Shown piece after piece: positions 1 through 10,200 of a stretch of 64,000 nucleotides of DNA; the first letter of the stretch is position 1; the number at the start of each line of letters is the position of its first letter. The notes under the pieces were generated by a model. The model saw only the letters and a program-made list of their open reading frames with translations. It was not told the DNA's origin and ran no database searches. Where the stretch lies: positions 62,001-126,000 of the forward strand of contig CALUUA010000005.1 of the NCBI GenBank assembly GCA_944323845.1. The letters run 5' to 3'. The stretch comes from an uncultured Bacteroidales bacterium (lineage in GTDB: Bacteria; Bacteroidota; Bacteroidia; Bacteroidales; UBA932). The translations under genes and the position numbers were made by a program.

Positions 1-3000
1 AGCCTCAACGGCCATGTTTACGACGAGGCGGGAGAACCGCTTGCCGGTGCGGCAGTCATAGCTGTCCACACTCCTTCAGGGACGCAGTATTCAGCCGTGG
101 CTAACGAAGATGGCCGCTACATCATCAACGGCATGCGCTCAGGCGGACCTTACACAGTCGAAATTTCATTCATCGGGATGGGCACGCTTCAGTTCACCGA
201 TGTGATTCTCTCTCTGGGCGAGCCCTATGAACTTGATGTCGAAATGGAAGTCTCAAACGAACTCGATGCGGTATTCGTAGTGGGCGAAAGCTCTTTCAGC
301 GCGAACAAGACCGGAGCGGGCGCCAGCTTCAGCCGCAGGGCTATGGACAATACGCCTACAGTAGACAGAAGCATCTATGACATAGTGCAGTACACTCCGC
401 AGGCCATGCTGACCAAGGAAGGCGGGATTTCATTCGCCGGTACCAACAACCGCTACAACAGCTTCCAGATAGACGGAGCCGTGGCCAACGATGCCTTCGG
501 CCTCTCCCGCGAGGGCTATAACGGCGCACAGGCAGGCGTCAGCCCGATTTCCCTCGACGCCATCGAGGCCATTCAGGTAGTGGTGGCTCCTTTCGACGTG
601 CGTCAGTCAGGTTTCACAGGCGGCGCCATCAACTCCATAACCAAGTCAGGTACGAACACTGTGACAGGTTCGGCCTATGCATATTTCAACAATCAGGATT
701 TCATCGGGAAGACCCCGGGCAAGCTGGCCGACGGAAAGACGAGGACTAAATATGGCCAGCAGATGTCCCAGACATACGGTTTCACTATAGGGGCCCCTAT
801 CGTCAAGGACAAACTCTTCATTTTCGCCAGTGCGGAATATGTCAGGAACTCCACCCCGAATGTCTACACTCCGGCGAACGGTTCATACGAAGGGCGTGAA
901 CTCGTTCAGGACGTGATATACAAAGGCGAAAATCTGGGCAATATATTCAACGCCGAAATCGCAGATGCCATCATCGAGCATTATGAGGAGAGGTACGGAG
1001 TAAATACAGGAGAGTCATACGGAGCGCATCAGGTGACCGACCAGTACATCAATGCGATGCTCCGTCTCGACTGGAACATCAAGGACAACCACAAGTTCAT
1101 GTTCCGCTATCAGATAGTGGACGGCCATGCCGACAAATACGACTCTAACGCGGATACGTATATCTTCAACAATTCTTCATACAAGCAGTCTAACCAGACC
1201 CATACCCTCGTGGCGGAACTGAACTCCCGCATATCCAATACGGTTTCCAACGAGTTCCGCGCTACGGCTACCTTTGTCAGGGACAAGAGAACCGTTCCGT
1301 ATTACGGCGCGAATATCTTCATCGACCGGGGTGGTGAACCTGTCACGATCAATATCGGAACCGACTACAGTTCCGGTGCGAACGAGGTGCAGTCCGATGT
1401 CTATACCATAGCCGACAACGTGTCCATCTTCAAGGGAAACCACAATATCACCGTAGGTACACACAACGAGTTCTTCAGATTCTACAATGTCTTTCTGGAA
1501 GCTGCATACGGCTCATACGGATTCAGGACAGTCAACGGCTTCCTGAATGACCGGTTCGCCACTGACGGATACGGTTATGCATACAATTATGCGGACCCTT
1601 CGGTGACCGGCGGCAAGACCATCTGGGGAGGAACGCCTGTGGCGGCACAGTTCAGCGTATATGCCCAGGACGAGTGGAAGCCTAATCCGCGCTTCTCCCT
1701 GACTTACGGCCTGCGTCTCGACATGCCTGTCATGATGAACAAGCCGACTGCCAATCCTGATTTCAACGCAAGCAATATAGCGAAGGCGAGCGGCCAGTAT
1801 GTGGGAGTCGTGCCTGACGCTTCCGTCCTTTTCTCTCCGAGAGTCGGATTCCGTCTGTATCTCGATGACGCGAAGACTTCGCTGCTGCGCGGAGGCGCCG
1901 GAATCTTCACCGGCCGTGTGCCGTTCGTGTGGATAGAGAATGCCTACAACAATACCGGCATGGAGTACAAGTCGATATCGCTCGCCTCGACCCCATCGGA
2001 AGACCTTCCGGACCTGCCTTTGACAAGCAATCCTTATCAGGATATAGTGAACGGAAATCTGGATTACATCACTGTAGGCAGCTCGAATACGATCAACACG
2101 CTTTCGAAGAATTTCAAGTATCCGCAGACCTTCCGCGTGAATCTCGGCTACGAGCAGCTTTTCGGAGACGGGTGGAAATTCACCTTCGACGCCCTCTACT
2201 CGAAGAGTTTCAACAATGTCGTCTTCAAGAATCTGGCTGTAAAGGATAGCGGGAAGAAGACTTATGCCGTAGGGCCTGAAGTGCCGGACAAGACAGCGAT
2301 ACTGTACGACTATGTGGATCCGTCCAGCCCGTACACTACTGTCGTAGGTCTGACGAATACCGACAAAGGTTTCTCGTATTCATTGAGCGCACAGATAGAG
2401 AAGAGCTTCGATTTCGGTCTCGACCTGATGGCTGCCTATACTTTCGGTCACTCCTATTCTGTTAATGACGGACTTTCCTCTACGGCCATGTCGAGCTGGC
2501 AGTACAACTATGCCATAAATTCGAATGACCCTGAACTTTCGTACTCGTCATTCGACCGTCCTCACAAGGTGATGGCCATGGTGTCATATACGACTCCGAA
2601 ATATGCTGGCGGACGTCTTCAGACCTCGGTTTCCCTGACCTACAACGGCACCAGCGGGCAGAGGTATTCCTATGCCATGAGAGGAGATTTCAATCAGGAC
2701 AGGGCCAGCGCAAACTCTCTTATGTATATCCCTACTTCCGACGAAGTCCTGCTGATGGACTGGGCAGATGAAGCCGATGCCGCGAAGTTCGAGAATTTCA
2801 TAAAAGGAGACGAGTATCTCAGGAACCACAGAGGCGAATGGTCCGAGAGGTACGGAGCCATCGCCGGATTCGAGAACCATTTCGACCTGCATATCGCCCA
2901 GGATTTTTATTATGACAGGAAATCGGGTCGCAAGATTCAGGTCGTGGTGGACTTCCTGAACATCGGAAACATGTTCAATCCTGAATGGGGGCTGTTCGGA

Positions 3001-3171
3001 TACATGGAACGTCCTGTGCGCCAGGTACTGAATGTGAACGCCCTCAATCCTGACGCCTCAGGAAACATGATACCTCAATACAGTTTCGTGGAGCCTGTCG
3101 ACGTATCTTCCTTCATCAATGACCTCTATTCAAGGTGGAGATGCCAGATAGGACTTAGGGTGACGTTCTGA
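1..3171 (+). CDS. TonB-dependent receptor, Oar-like (5' end missing)
   Basis: The reading frame is already open at base 1, so the gene begins upstream of the window; the GTG at 97 is internal. The first ~60 visible residues form a carboxypeptidase-regulatory-like beta-sandwich (DEAGEPLAGAAV, then NEDGRYIINGM). A plug domain and a long 22-strand-type barrel follow, with YAQDEWKPNPRFSLTYGLRLD and the near-terminal NIGNMFNPEWG typical of Oar-like receptors. The chain ends in an aromatic-rich strand (CQIGLRVTF), as outer-membrane barrels do. The family imports substrates or handles secreted proteins across the outer membrane with TonB energy. The substrate cannot be read from sequence. A GC-rich hairpin and a new promoter separate it from the next gene, so it probably belongs to an upstream operon. 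Confidence 0.9.
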   Translation, partial: SLNGHVYDEAGEPLAGAAVIAVHTPSGTQYSAVANEDGRYIINGMRSGGPYTVEISFIGMGTLQFTDVILSLGEPYELDVEMEVSNELDAVFVVGESSFSANKTGAGASFSRRAMDNTPTVDRSIYDIVQYTPQAMLTKEGGISFAGTNNRYNSFQIDGAVANDAFGLSREGYNGAQAGVSPISLDAIEAIQVVVAPFDVRQSGFTGGAINSITKSGTNTVTGSAYAYFNNQDFIGKTPGKLADGKTRTKYGQQMSQTYGFTIGAPIVKDKLFIFASAEYVRNSTPNVYTPANGSYEGRELVQDVIYKGENLGNIFNAEIADAIIEHYEERYGVNTGESYGAHQVTDQYINAMLRLDWNIKDNHKFMFRYQIVDGHADKYDSNADTYIFNNSSYKQSNQTHTLVAELNSRISNTVSNEFRATATFVRDKRTVPYYGANIFIDRGGEPVTINIGTDYSSGANEVQSDVYTIADNVSIFKGNHNITVGTHNEFFRFYNVFLEAAYGSYGFRTVNGFLNDRFATDGYGYAYNYADPSVTGGKTIWGGTPVAAQFSVYAQDEWKPNPRFSLTYGLRLDMPVMMNKPTANPDFNASNIAKASGQYVGVVPDASVLFSPRVGFRLYLDDAKTSLLRGGAGIFTGRVPFVWIENAYNNTGMEYKSISLASTPSEDLPDLPLTSNPYQDIVNGNLDYITVGSSNTINTLSKNFKYPQTFRVNLGYEQLFGDGWKFTFDALYSKSFNNVVFKNLAVKDSGKKTYAVGPEVPDKTAILYDYVDPSSPYTTVVGLTNTDKGFSYSLSAQIEKSFDFGLDLMAAYTFGHSYSVNDGLSSTAMSSWQYNYAINSNDPELSYSSFDRPHKVMAMVSYTTPKYAGGRLQTSVSLTYNGTSGQRYSYAMRGDFNQDRASANSLMYIPTSDEVLLMDWADEADAAKFENFIKGDEYLRNHRGEWSERYGAIAGFENHFDLHIAQDFYYDRKSGRKIQVVVDFLNIGNMFNPEWGLFGYMERPVRQVLNVNALNPDASGNMIPQYSFVEPVDVSSFINDLYSRWRCQIGLRVTF

Positions 3172-3184
3172 TCATGGAGATAAG

Positions 3185-3213
3185 TTGAGGCGGTGCCGGC
3201 GGCGCCGCCTCAA
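3185..3213 (+). terminator. GC-rich hairpin after the TonB receptor
   Basis: A 9-bp perfect stem (TTGAGGCGG at 3185-3193, CCGCCTCAA at 3205-3213) with an 11-nt loop sits 13 bases after the receptor stop codon. No T-run follows directly, so it may act as a weak intrinsic terminator or an mRNA 3'-end stabiliser. Confidence 0.45.
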
Positions 3214-3276
3214 TCGCATATATAGACGGCGGATTTGATTTTTGTAAGCGTTAATTGAAAATTAATTGAATTTCTT

Positions 3277-3306
3277 TTGTTCCGGAGGTAATTTTATATA
3301 TTTTTG
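3277..3306 (+). promoter_or_regulatory. Bacteroidetes-type promoter of the nuclease operon
   Basis: TTG at 3277-3279 and TATTTTTG at 3299-3306 are 19 bp apart and match the Bacteroidetes -33/-7 consensus (TTG, 19-20 bp, TAnnTTTG). The box ends 52 bases before the start codon at 3359. It is the best promoter seen for the 3359-11533 block. Confidence 0.6.
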
Positions 3307-3358
3307 TCGGATAGAAGCAAGGAAAAACACATATTATTCATTTTAATTTCGACAGGTT

Positions 3359-4816
3359 ATGAACGTAAAGAATCTATTGTTTATCGGACTTGCGGCCGCA
3401 GTTCTGTTTACAGGCTGCAAGGAAGGCGAGGACGGTACCGTTAGCGGTACTCCGAAAATAACATTGAGCGAAACCGACCCTATTGAATTCGGCGAAGAAG
3501 CCGGTAGCAAGAGTCTGACTCTTACCGCCAGCCGCGACTGGTTCGTGGAGATTTCATCTGCTGTACCCGATTGGATTACCGTGAAACCGGAATCCGGCCC
3601 TGCATCTGATAAACCTCAGCAGATTACCATAGACGTCAAGGTAAATGAAGGCGTGGGCAGGACGGCGAAGATTGTCTTCAAGGCAGGTCTTGCAGAAGCT
3701 ACTCTGAAGGTAAACCAGCAGGGGCCCGGCGGAGCGATAGACCCGGATGGAATCACTGCGGTCTCAGTGGCTGAATTCCTGGCTGCCGATGTGAACGATG
3801 GAGACGATGCTCCGCTTTACAGGCTGACGGGAACTCTGACATATGTTGCCAGCAGCAGATTTGGCAATGTCTACATCGAAGACGAGACAGGATCGGTATA
3901 TGCATACGGACTGTGCTCGGACAAGAGCCTTACATATGAGTCATACGGTGACATTGCCGGCCTTACGGTCGGTGATCTCGTGACGATCGTGGGTAAAAGA
4001 GGCGAACACGGCGGTCAGGATCAGGTTGCGGACGGCTATTATGAGTCGCACGAGGATGCTTCCGTAAACCCGACTCTTACCGAATCCACGCTGGCAGATT
4101 TCCTTAATGCGGAAATAAGCTACAGCCAGAAGGATTACTACAAGCTGACAGGTACCATAACCGAAATAGAGGATAAGACTTATGGCAATATCTATATCGA
4201 AGATGAGACCGGTACTAAAGTACTTATTTACGGCGTGGCCGAAAATGCGGAGCAGATAGGCAATTCAGCTACTTTCCAGAACATCAAGGGTCTGAATGTC
4301 GGCGATATAATCACTGTCGGGGTGTGCCGCGGAGAGTATAAAGGAAGCGCACAGGGAGTCAACGGATATTATATATCTCATGTCGACGGCGAAAACCCTG
4401 GCGGCGATGACGAGCCTGTAGCGGAGAATCCGTGGCTTATGGGAAATAAGTCCTTTACTGAAGAAGCAAATGTGAACGGCACCACTGTCCCTGTACTGAA
4501 ACTGGGGACTTCCAGCGTAAGCGGTTCTGCGAAAATCGTCGTGCCTGCAGGCACCAAGACCATGACTTTCTATGCCGTTTCATGGAATAAGGACCAATCC
4601 GATCTTACTTTCAGCGGCATCGAGGGGGTCAGCCCGGCTACCGTCAGCCCTGCTGCAAACACCGGCGCGGCTGAGAAGTCTCCTTATACAATCACTGTGA
4701 CGGATTCGGACAAATATACCCTTACTTTCGCTGCCGCGACGGCAGATGGCGCCCAGCTGGAGGTGGCTTCCGCGAAACGCAATATCCTCTGGGGATTCGA
4801 ATTCTCGGCAGAATAA
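3359..4816 (+). CDS. Lipoprotein with BACON domain and two OB-fold repeats
   Basis: A signal peptide ends in a lipobox (LFTGC, Cys20), so this is a lipoprotein, probably surface exposed. Residues ~33-122 form a BACON domain (SRDWFVEISS, DWITVKPESG, then VNQQGPGG). Two homologous ~100-residue segments follow, from ~131 and ~240, each with LTGT-[IL]-T, then a GN-[VI]-YIEDETG block and a late G-[LV]-[NT]-VGD. These look like OB folds of the kind found in nucleic-acid-binding exported proteins. The C-terminal ~130 residues are a beta-rich domain I do not recognise. It is first in an operon that goes on to two nucleases, a TonB receptor and another OB-type lipoprotein, so capture of DNA or RNA at the cell surface is a reasonable inference. 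Binding specificity is unproven. Confidence 0.8.
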   Translation: MNVKNLLFIGLAAAVLFTGCKEGEDGTVSGTPKITLSETDPIEFGEEAGSKSLTLTASRDWFVEISSAVPDWITVKPESGPASDKPQQITIDVKVNEGVGRTAKIVFKAGLAEATLKVNQQGPGGAIDPDGITAVSVAEFLAADVNDGDDAPLYRLTGTLTYVASSRFGNVYIEDETGSVYAYGLCSDKSLTYESYGDIAGLTVGDLVTIVGKRGEHGGQDQVADGYYESHEDASVNPTLTESTLADFLNAEISYSQKDYYKLTGTITEIEDKTYGNIYIEDETGTKVLIYGVAENAEQIGNSATFQNIKGLNVGDIITVGVCRGEYKGSAQGVNGYYISHVDGENPGGDDEPVAENPWLMGNKSFTEEANVNGTTVPVLKLGTSSVSGSAKIVVPAGTKTMTFYAVSWNKDQSDLTFSGIEGVSPATVSPAANTGAAEKSPYTITVTDSDKYTLTFAAATADGAQLEVASAKRNILWGFEFSAE

Positions 4817-4862
4817 CCCCTGATCGGAATCTTTTCTGAAGAGACATTCTTCGAAAAACGAA

Positions 4863-4931
4863 AAGGAGGTCGACTCAAAAGGGCGCTTTCTCCGTTACGC
4901 TTGAAAATCGTCCTTTTGGGTCATCCTCCTT
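4863..4931. repeat. MITE-like dispersed repeat, copy 1
   Basis: Inverted termini of 20 bp (4863-4882 and 4912-4931; 17 of 20 positions pair) carry the signature CCTTTTGGGTCATCCTCCTT. The element fills the gap between two genes of the same operon and may form a hairpin in the transcript. Related sequences lie at 18876-18941, 26649-26794 and 45256-45280. There is no coding capacity. Confidence 0.6.
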
Positions 4932-4945
4932 AATTTTTCAATAAA

Positions 4946-6121
4946 ATGACAGGATTTGACAAAACCATACTTCTCGGTATGTTATGCGGTATGACGGCAG
5001 TGATGTCGCTGGCCGTGTCATGCGAGACTGTCTTAATAAATATTCCTACAGGGATAACCGTTTCCGAGGCAGAGGTATCCAGCCTTCCCGGTACACAGAC
5101 TGTCTCCGTGAAGACTTCCGGAGACTGGGTCATGGATTTGAATTTTGCCGGCGGCGAAGAACCGTGGGCCGAACTCTCGAAGACGGAAGGACGCGGCAGC
5201 GAGGATGTCGTACTCAACTATGAGGAGAACGCCGGATCCGAAAGCCGTACTGTCAGGATACTTCTGACCACATCGGAAGGTGATTATATGGCGTCCATGA
5301 CTCAGGCGGCCAAATCGTCCGGCGGGGATCCCGACCCTAACCCTGATCCCGATCCAGATGACCCGGATACGGAGCCTTCGGAAAATCCCGGCTGGATAGA
5401 GCTTCCTGCCTTTTCGGAGACTGAAGACTGTCATTTTTACTGGCATGACATGACGCTGAAGAGCGGAAAGCATAGCCGGAATTATTCTTTCTTCTGGGAC
5501 AGGGAAAATCTGGTGGCGCACTGGGTCGCCTATCCTCTTAACGACGGACTCATAGGCAGCGGAAAACGTACAGACGACTGGGATTATGATCCGAAGGTGC
5601 CGAGAGACGAGCAGCCGTGCCTGTTCAAAGGCTATGACGGAGAATACGACAGGGGTCATCAGCTGCCGTCCGCAGACAGATATACCGACAATCCTTCTAC
5701 TTTCTATTTCACGAACATGACCCCGCAGCTCAGCGGGCTGAACCAGAAGACATGGGCTGATTTAGAAATCGATGTGCGTGACTGGGCGGGTTCGGCCGAC
5801 ACCCTTTATGTGGTGACGGGCTGTCTGCTCGAAGACGAGTCAGACAAGGCCTATGACAACAACGGCAAGGCTGTGACTGTCCCGGGGGCGTATTTCAAGG
5901 CTCTGCTTTGGTACAAGGCTTCTTCGACCTACAGTTTCGGCTCGTGGACTGCCGCCGGTTTTTATTTCGAGCACAGGTCCGGGGCTTCCAGACAGATCAT
6001 GTCCATCGACGAGCTCGAGGAGAGGACCGGCATCGACTTTTTCGTGAACCTGCCGTCCAGGGCAGGAAAGACTACGGCTGACAAGGTGGAGGCCGCGAAA
6101 CCGGGAAGTTTCTGGAACTGA
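4946..6121 (+). CDS. DNA/RNA non-specific endonuclease (NUC1 family) lipoprotein with BACON-like N-terminus
   Basis: The signal sequence ends in a lipobox (LAVSC, Cys26). Residues ~35-125 are a BACON-like beta-sandwich (SGDWVMDLNF). A linker of repeated D-P-N/D-P units (~130-145) leads into a NUC1 (Serratia-type) nuclease domain. That domain has the DRGH motif at 235-238, with His238 as predicted general base, followed by YFTNMTPQ and LNQKTWADLE, where Asn266 is the predicted Mg2+ ligand. The family cleaves single- and double-stranded DNA and RNA without sequence preference. A lipid anchor and flexible linker fit a nuclease displayed outside the cell. It sits between the OB-fold lipoprotein and an EEP-family hydrolase, supporting a role in breaking down environmental nucleic acid. 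Catalytic residues appear intact. Confidence 0.9.
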   Translation: MTGFDKTILLGMLCGMTAVMSLAVSCETVLINIPTGITVSEAEVSSLPGTQTVSVKTSGDWVMDLNFAGGEEPWAELSKTEGRGSEDVVLNYEENAGSESRTVRILLTTSEGDYMASMTQAAKSSGGDPDPNPDPDPDDPDTEPSENPGWIELPAFSETEDCHFYWHDMTLKSGKHSRNYSFFWDRENLVAHWVAYPLNDGLIGSGKRTDDWDYDPKVPRDEQPCLFKGYDGEYDRGHQLPSADRYTDNPSTFYFTNMTPQLSGLNQKTWADLEIDVRDWAGSADTLYVVTGCLLEDESDKAYDNNGKAVTVPGAYFKALLWYKASSTYSFGSWTAAGFYFEHRSGASRQIMSIDELEERTGIDFFVNLPSRAGKTTADKVEAAKPGSFWN

Positions 6122-6197
6122 CAGGCCCGGCGTCGGCCTGAAAGAGAGGCGCCGATTGAAAATTGCCCGTAAGGGCAGACAGATACAGCTTTGATTT

Positions 6198-7271
6198 ATG
6201 AAAAAGACTTTAATCATCTTGTCTTTTTTCCTGATTGCGGCGTTCATTGCTCCTGCACAGGAACAAGGGAAAAAACATTATGTGGTAGGATTCTACAATC
6301 TCGAAAATCTGTTCGATACCTACGATGATCCTGCGAAGAACGATGAGGAATTCCTGCCTGAGGGCAAGAATCAGTGGACCGATGTGAAGTACCGGAAAAA
6401 GCTCCACAATATAGCTACGGTCATAAAGTCCATGGCCGAGACGAACGGGCGTTTCCATTCTGTCCTCGGTGTCAGCGAGATAGAGAACCGTCTCGTTCTG
6501 GAAGATCTGGTGAGCCAGCCGGAAATAGCTGAGGTGAACTATCAGATAGTACACTATGACGGCCCGGATGTCAGGGGCATTGATGTGGGGCTGCTTTACA
6601 GGCCGAATCATTTCAAGCTGCTGGACAGCGAGTCTATCCCGTTCGATTTCGGCAGCGGCAAGATAGAGTTTGCCATGGACGGGGAGGACAGGGTGAATTT
6701 CAAGACCAGGGATATCCTGATGGCTCACGGACTTCTCGACGGAGAGGAATTCGCTTTCTATGTGGCGCATCTTCCTTCACGTATCGGCGGCAAGGGCTGG
6801 GATTTGAGAAGCCGGGGCGCGGAAATCATCTACGGACATGCGCAGAAGATGATGGAGAAGTATCCGGGTATCAAGATAGTCGTGATGGGCGATATGAATG
6901 ACAATCCTACAGATGTCAGCATGACCGAATTCATGCACGGGAAGGAGAAGCCTTCCGAGGTCGGAAAAGAGGATTTCTTCTCTCCGTTCTTTTCCATGCT
7001 TAAGGCCGGATACGGTTCGCTCGCATATCAGGGCACATGGAATATCTATGATATAATCCTCGTGAACGAGACGCTTCTGAATGCACCTGACGGCGGGTTC
7101 AAGATAACTCCGCTCGGGAAGAAGGGCTACTACGGCGTAGTCTACAAGAAGCCTTTCATGATACAGCAGCGCGGCCAGTACAAGGGTACTCCGTTCCGTA
7201 CTTTCTCTAACGGAGCCTTTATCGGCGGATACAGCGACCATCTTCCGACTTACATAGTCCTTGAAAAATAA
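6198..7271 (+). CDS. Exported endonuclease/exonuclease/phosphatase family protein
   Basis: A cleavable signal peptide (MKKTLIILSFFLIAAFIAPAQ) is followed by an EEP fold spanning most of the protein. Visible family motifs are FYNLENLFD near the N-terminus, GVSEIENR (metal-binding Glu), HLPSR, GDMNDNP and the terminal SDHLP with the catalytic Asp-His pair. The family hydrolyses phosphodiester or phosphomonoester bonds with Mg2+; members include DNases and nucleotide phosphatases. With no lipobox it is probably periplasmic. Lying 76 bases after the NUC1 nuclease and 22 bases before a TonB receptor, it could shorten imported oligonucleotides. The exact substrate is inferred from context. Confidence 0.85.
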   Translation: MKKTLIILSFFLIAAFIAPAQEQGKKHYVVGFYNLENLFDTYDDPAKNDEEFLPEGKNQWTDVKYRKKLHNIATVIKSMAETNGRFHSVLGVSEIENRLVLEDLVSQPEIAEVNYQIVHYDGPDVRGIDVGLLYRPNHFKLLDSESIPFDFGSGKIEFAMDGEDRVNFKTRDILMAHGLLDGEEFAFYVAHLPSRIGGKGWDLRSRGAEIIYGHAQKMMEKYPGIKIVVMGDMNDNPTDVSMTEFMHGKEKPSEVGKEDFFSPFFSMLKAGYGSLAYQGTWNIYDIILVNETLLNAPDGGFKITPLGKKGYYGVVYKKPFMIQQRGQYKGTPFRTFSNGAFIGGYSDHLPTYIVLEK

Positions 7272-7293
7272 CTGTTATTAACGACTGAATCAT

Positions 7294-10200
7294 ATGTATA
7301 GAAAATTATTGCCAATTTTAATGGCTGCGATATTCCTGCTGCCTGCATCAGCCGGCGCACAGGATAAGCAGAAGACATACGGCGGCAGAATAGAGTGGTT
7401 CAAGAGTCCTGTTTCCGGACGTGAAGGCGGCGTGAAGGCTGCCGTGGTGGACAGGAACGGCCGCGCCCCGATACAGGGGGCCGTCGTGGAGCTGTATCAG
7501 GGCAGCGAGTTGGTGGCCAAGGCCGAACTCGACGAGAGCGGGCAGTTCCTCTTTTCGGATATTGACAACGGGGATTACCGTCTGGTGGTGAATGCTCCCG
7601 GCTTCAACGGCACGGAAGTGAACGTGAAGGTGGAGGGCTTCGTAAGGGATCTCGTCTTCGTGTCGTTAGTGTCTGCACAGAAGACCATGACGGAGTTCGA
7701 CGAGTCCAGCTTCATGGAGTTCGACATGGAGGATTCCGGATATGACGACGCTCCGTCTCTTCTCTACGGTAATGATGTATATTCGAATATCGCCGGCTAT
7801 GGCTTCAGCGCCATCAGGTTCAAGAACAGGGGATATTCCAGCGAATCGCAGGATGTATATCTGAGCGGTGTCAGGATGAACGATGCCGTCACGGGCTATA
7901 CTCCATGGTCCCTGTGGAGCGGTCTGAACGAGGCTATGAGAAGCAAGGAGACTACCATAGGTACGGAGACTTATGACTACGGATTCGGCGGATACAACGG
8001 CGTCACGAACATCCTCGCCACACCTTCGAATGTCCGCAAGGGCTGGAGGTTCAGCGTCCTGTCGAACAGCGCCCTCTATCGTCTGCGTCTGATGGCCACT
8101 TATGCTTCCGGCGAACTGGATAACGGCTGGTCATACGCATTCAACGTATCGGCCCGTCTTGGCGGTAACGACTGGGTGAAAGGTGTCTACTACCGTTCTT
8201 TCGCCTACTATGCCGGTGTCGAAAAGAAGTTCGGGGATATCCACAGGCTCAGTCTCGTGGCTTTCGCCTCGCCTACTAACAGGGGAGCGCAGAATGCCTC
8301 CACCCAGGAAGTGTACGATCTGGTCGGCGACAACATGTATAACTCCAACTGGGGCTACCAGAACGGCAAGCTCCGCAATGCCCGTGTCCGCAAGACGCAC
8401 GAGCCTGTCTTCGTCCTGAAATATACCGCGACCCCTCTGGAGAATCTGGAGGCTTCGGCCACCATCACTTACAGGACGGGTAAGAACGGTTATACAGCCC
8501 TCGACTGGTATGATACCTACGACCCGAGGCCTGACTACTACAGGAATCTTCCGAGCTATTTCTGGATGGAGGACAAGGATTACGGCCGTCTCAACTATGA
8601 AAAGTATGCCTGGGCCAAGGAAGCATGGCAGACGAATTACAATAGCACCAGACACATGAACTGGGACAGGCTTTACAATGTGAATATGCACAATCTGGAC
8701 AGCGACCGTCTCGCCCGTTCGAAGTATGTGATCGAAGAGCGCCGCACTGACCAGAACGACATAAACATCAACGGAAGCGTGAAGTGGCAGGCCAAGGATT
8801 GGGTCACTCTGACCGGCGGGGTCAACTACCGCTGGAACAGGACCGAATACTACAAGGTGCTGGATGACCTTCTCGGAGGAAATTACTACATAAATATCGA
8901 CCAGTTCGCCGAGCGCGATTTCGCGTCTGACCCGGCCATGATACAGAATGATCTGGATTATTATCTGGCTCATGGCAATTCGGCACAGCGTCTGGAGACC
9001 GGCGACAAATACGGTTATGACTATTATGCGAATGTCCGCGATGCTGAGATATGGGCCAATGCCGCTTTCTCTAAAGGCGCGTTCCGCGGCTATGCCGCTC
9101 TGCAGGCCGGTTATTCCAAGTTCTGGAGGGACGGTCTGATGAGAAAGGGTCTTTTCCCTGGTCTGAACGAGGACGGTTCGCCTTTCAGGAGCCCTGTCAC
9201 AGGAAATATTCTTACCACCTATGACAAGGACGGCAAGGTGATTTCTTCGAAGGGCCGTTCGGAGGTGGCCGACTTCTTCACTTATTCGGCCAAGATAGGA
9301 GCCAGCTGGTTCTTCACCGGAGGACACAGGGTATATGCCAATGCCGGCTATTTCAACGATGCCCCTACCTTCAATCAGTCTTTCATCTCGCCGAGAACGA
9401 GAAATACGCTGGTGCCGAATCTGACTACCACGAAGACTGTTTCTGCCGACATCAACTACAGCTACAGCAACAACGGCTACGATGTCCGCCTTACCGGATT
9501 CTGGACCAAGATCATGGACCAGACAGACATGATGAGTTTCTATGACGACTCGCAGAATTCCTTCACGAACTTCGCGATGACAGGCATAGACCAGAGGCAC
9601 ATGGGTATAGAGCTCGGTTTCGAGATTCCGCTCTATCTGCAGAACCTTTTCCTGCAGGGTGTGGTAAGCTGGGGCGAGTACATATATACTTCCACCCCGT
9701 ACATGACCCAGACCATAGACAACAGTGCGGAAGTCATCATCGACAATCAGCCTGTGACATACTGGAAGAGCCATCCTATCTACAAGAAGACTACAGTGGA
9801 CGGCAACACCATGTATGAAACCGACGAGAGCGGCGCGTATATAGTCGACAAAGAAAAGAAGCACTATGTGCCGAGCACCCCTCAGCTGGCTGTCGATCTC
9901 GGGCTCCGTTACCGGAGCAATTCATACTGGTTCGTGGAGCTGAACGGACAGTTCTTCGCCCATTCATATCTCGACATGAACCCGCTCTACAGGACAATGA
10001 CGGCAGTGGCCGGACCTAACAATGCCATGACCCCGGAGGCTCTCGAAGAACACAGCCGCACATGGTTCCTGAATGCCACGATGCAGGACGATATGGGTCT
10101 GTCCCCTCAGGAAATCGAGTATATGGCTGCCCAGGAGGAATTCGATCCTGTCTTCCTTCTTAATCTGAGCGTAGGAAAATCCTGGTATATCGACCGCAAG

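Noticed and set aside
8131..9864. Long open frame (577 codons) on the minus strand inside the TonB receptor gene
   Set aside because: It lies fully antisense to a well-supported receptor gene and its product (runs of H, V, I, R) has no recognisable domain. It is a codon-bias shadow.
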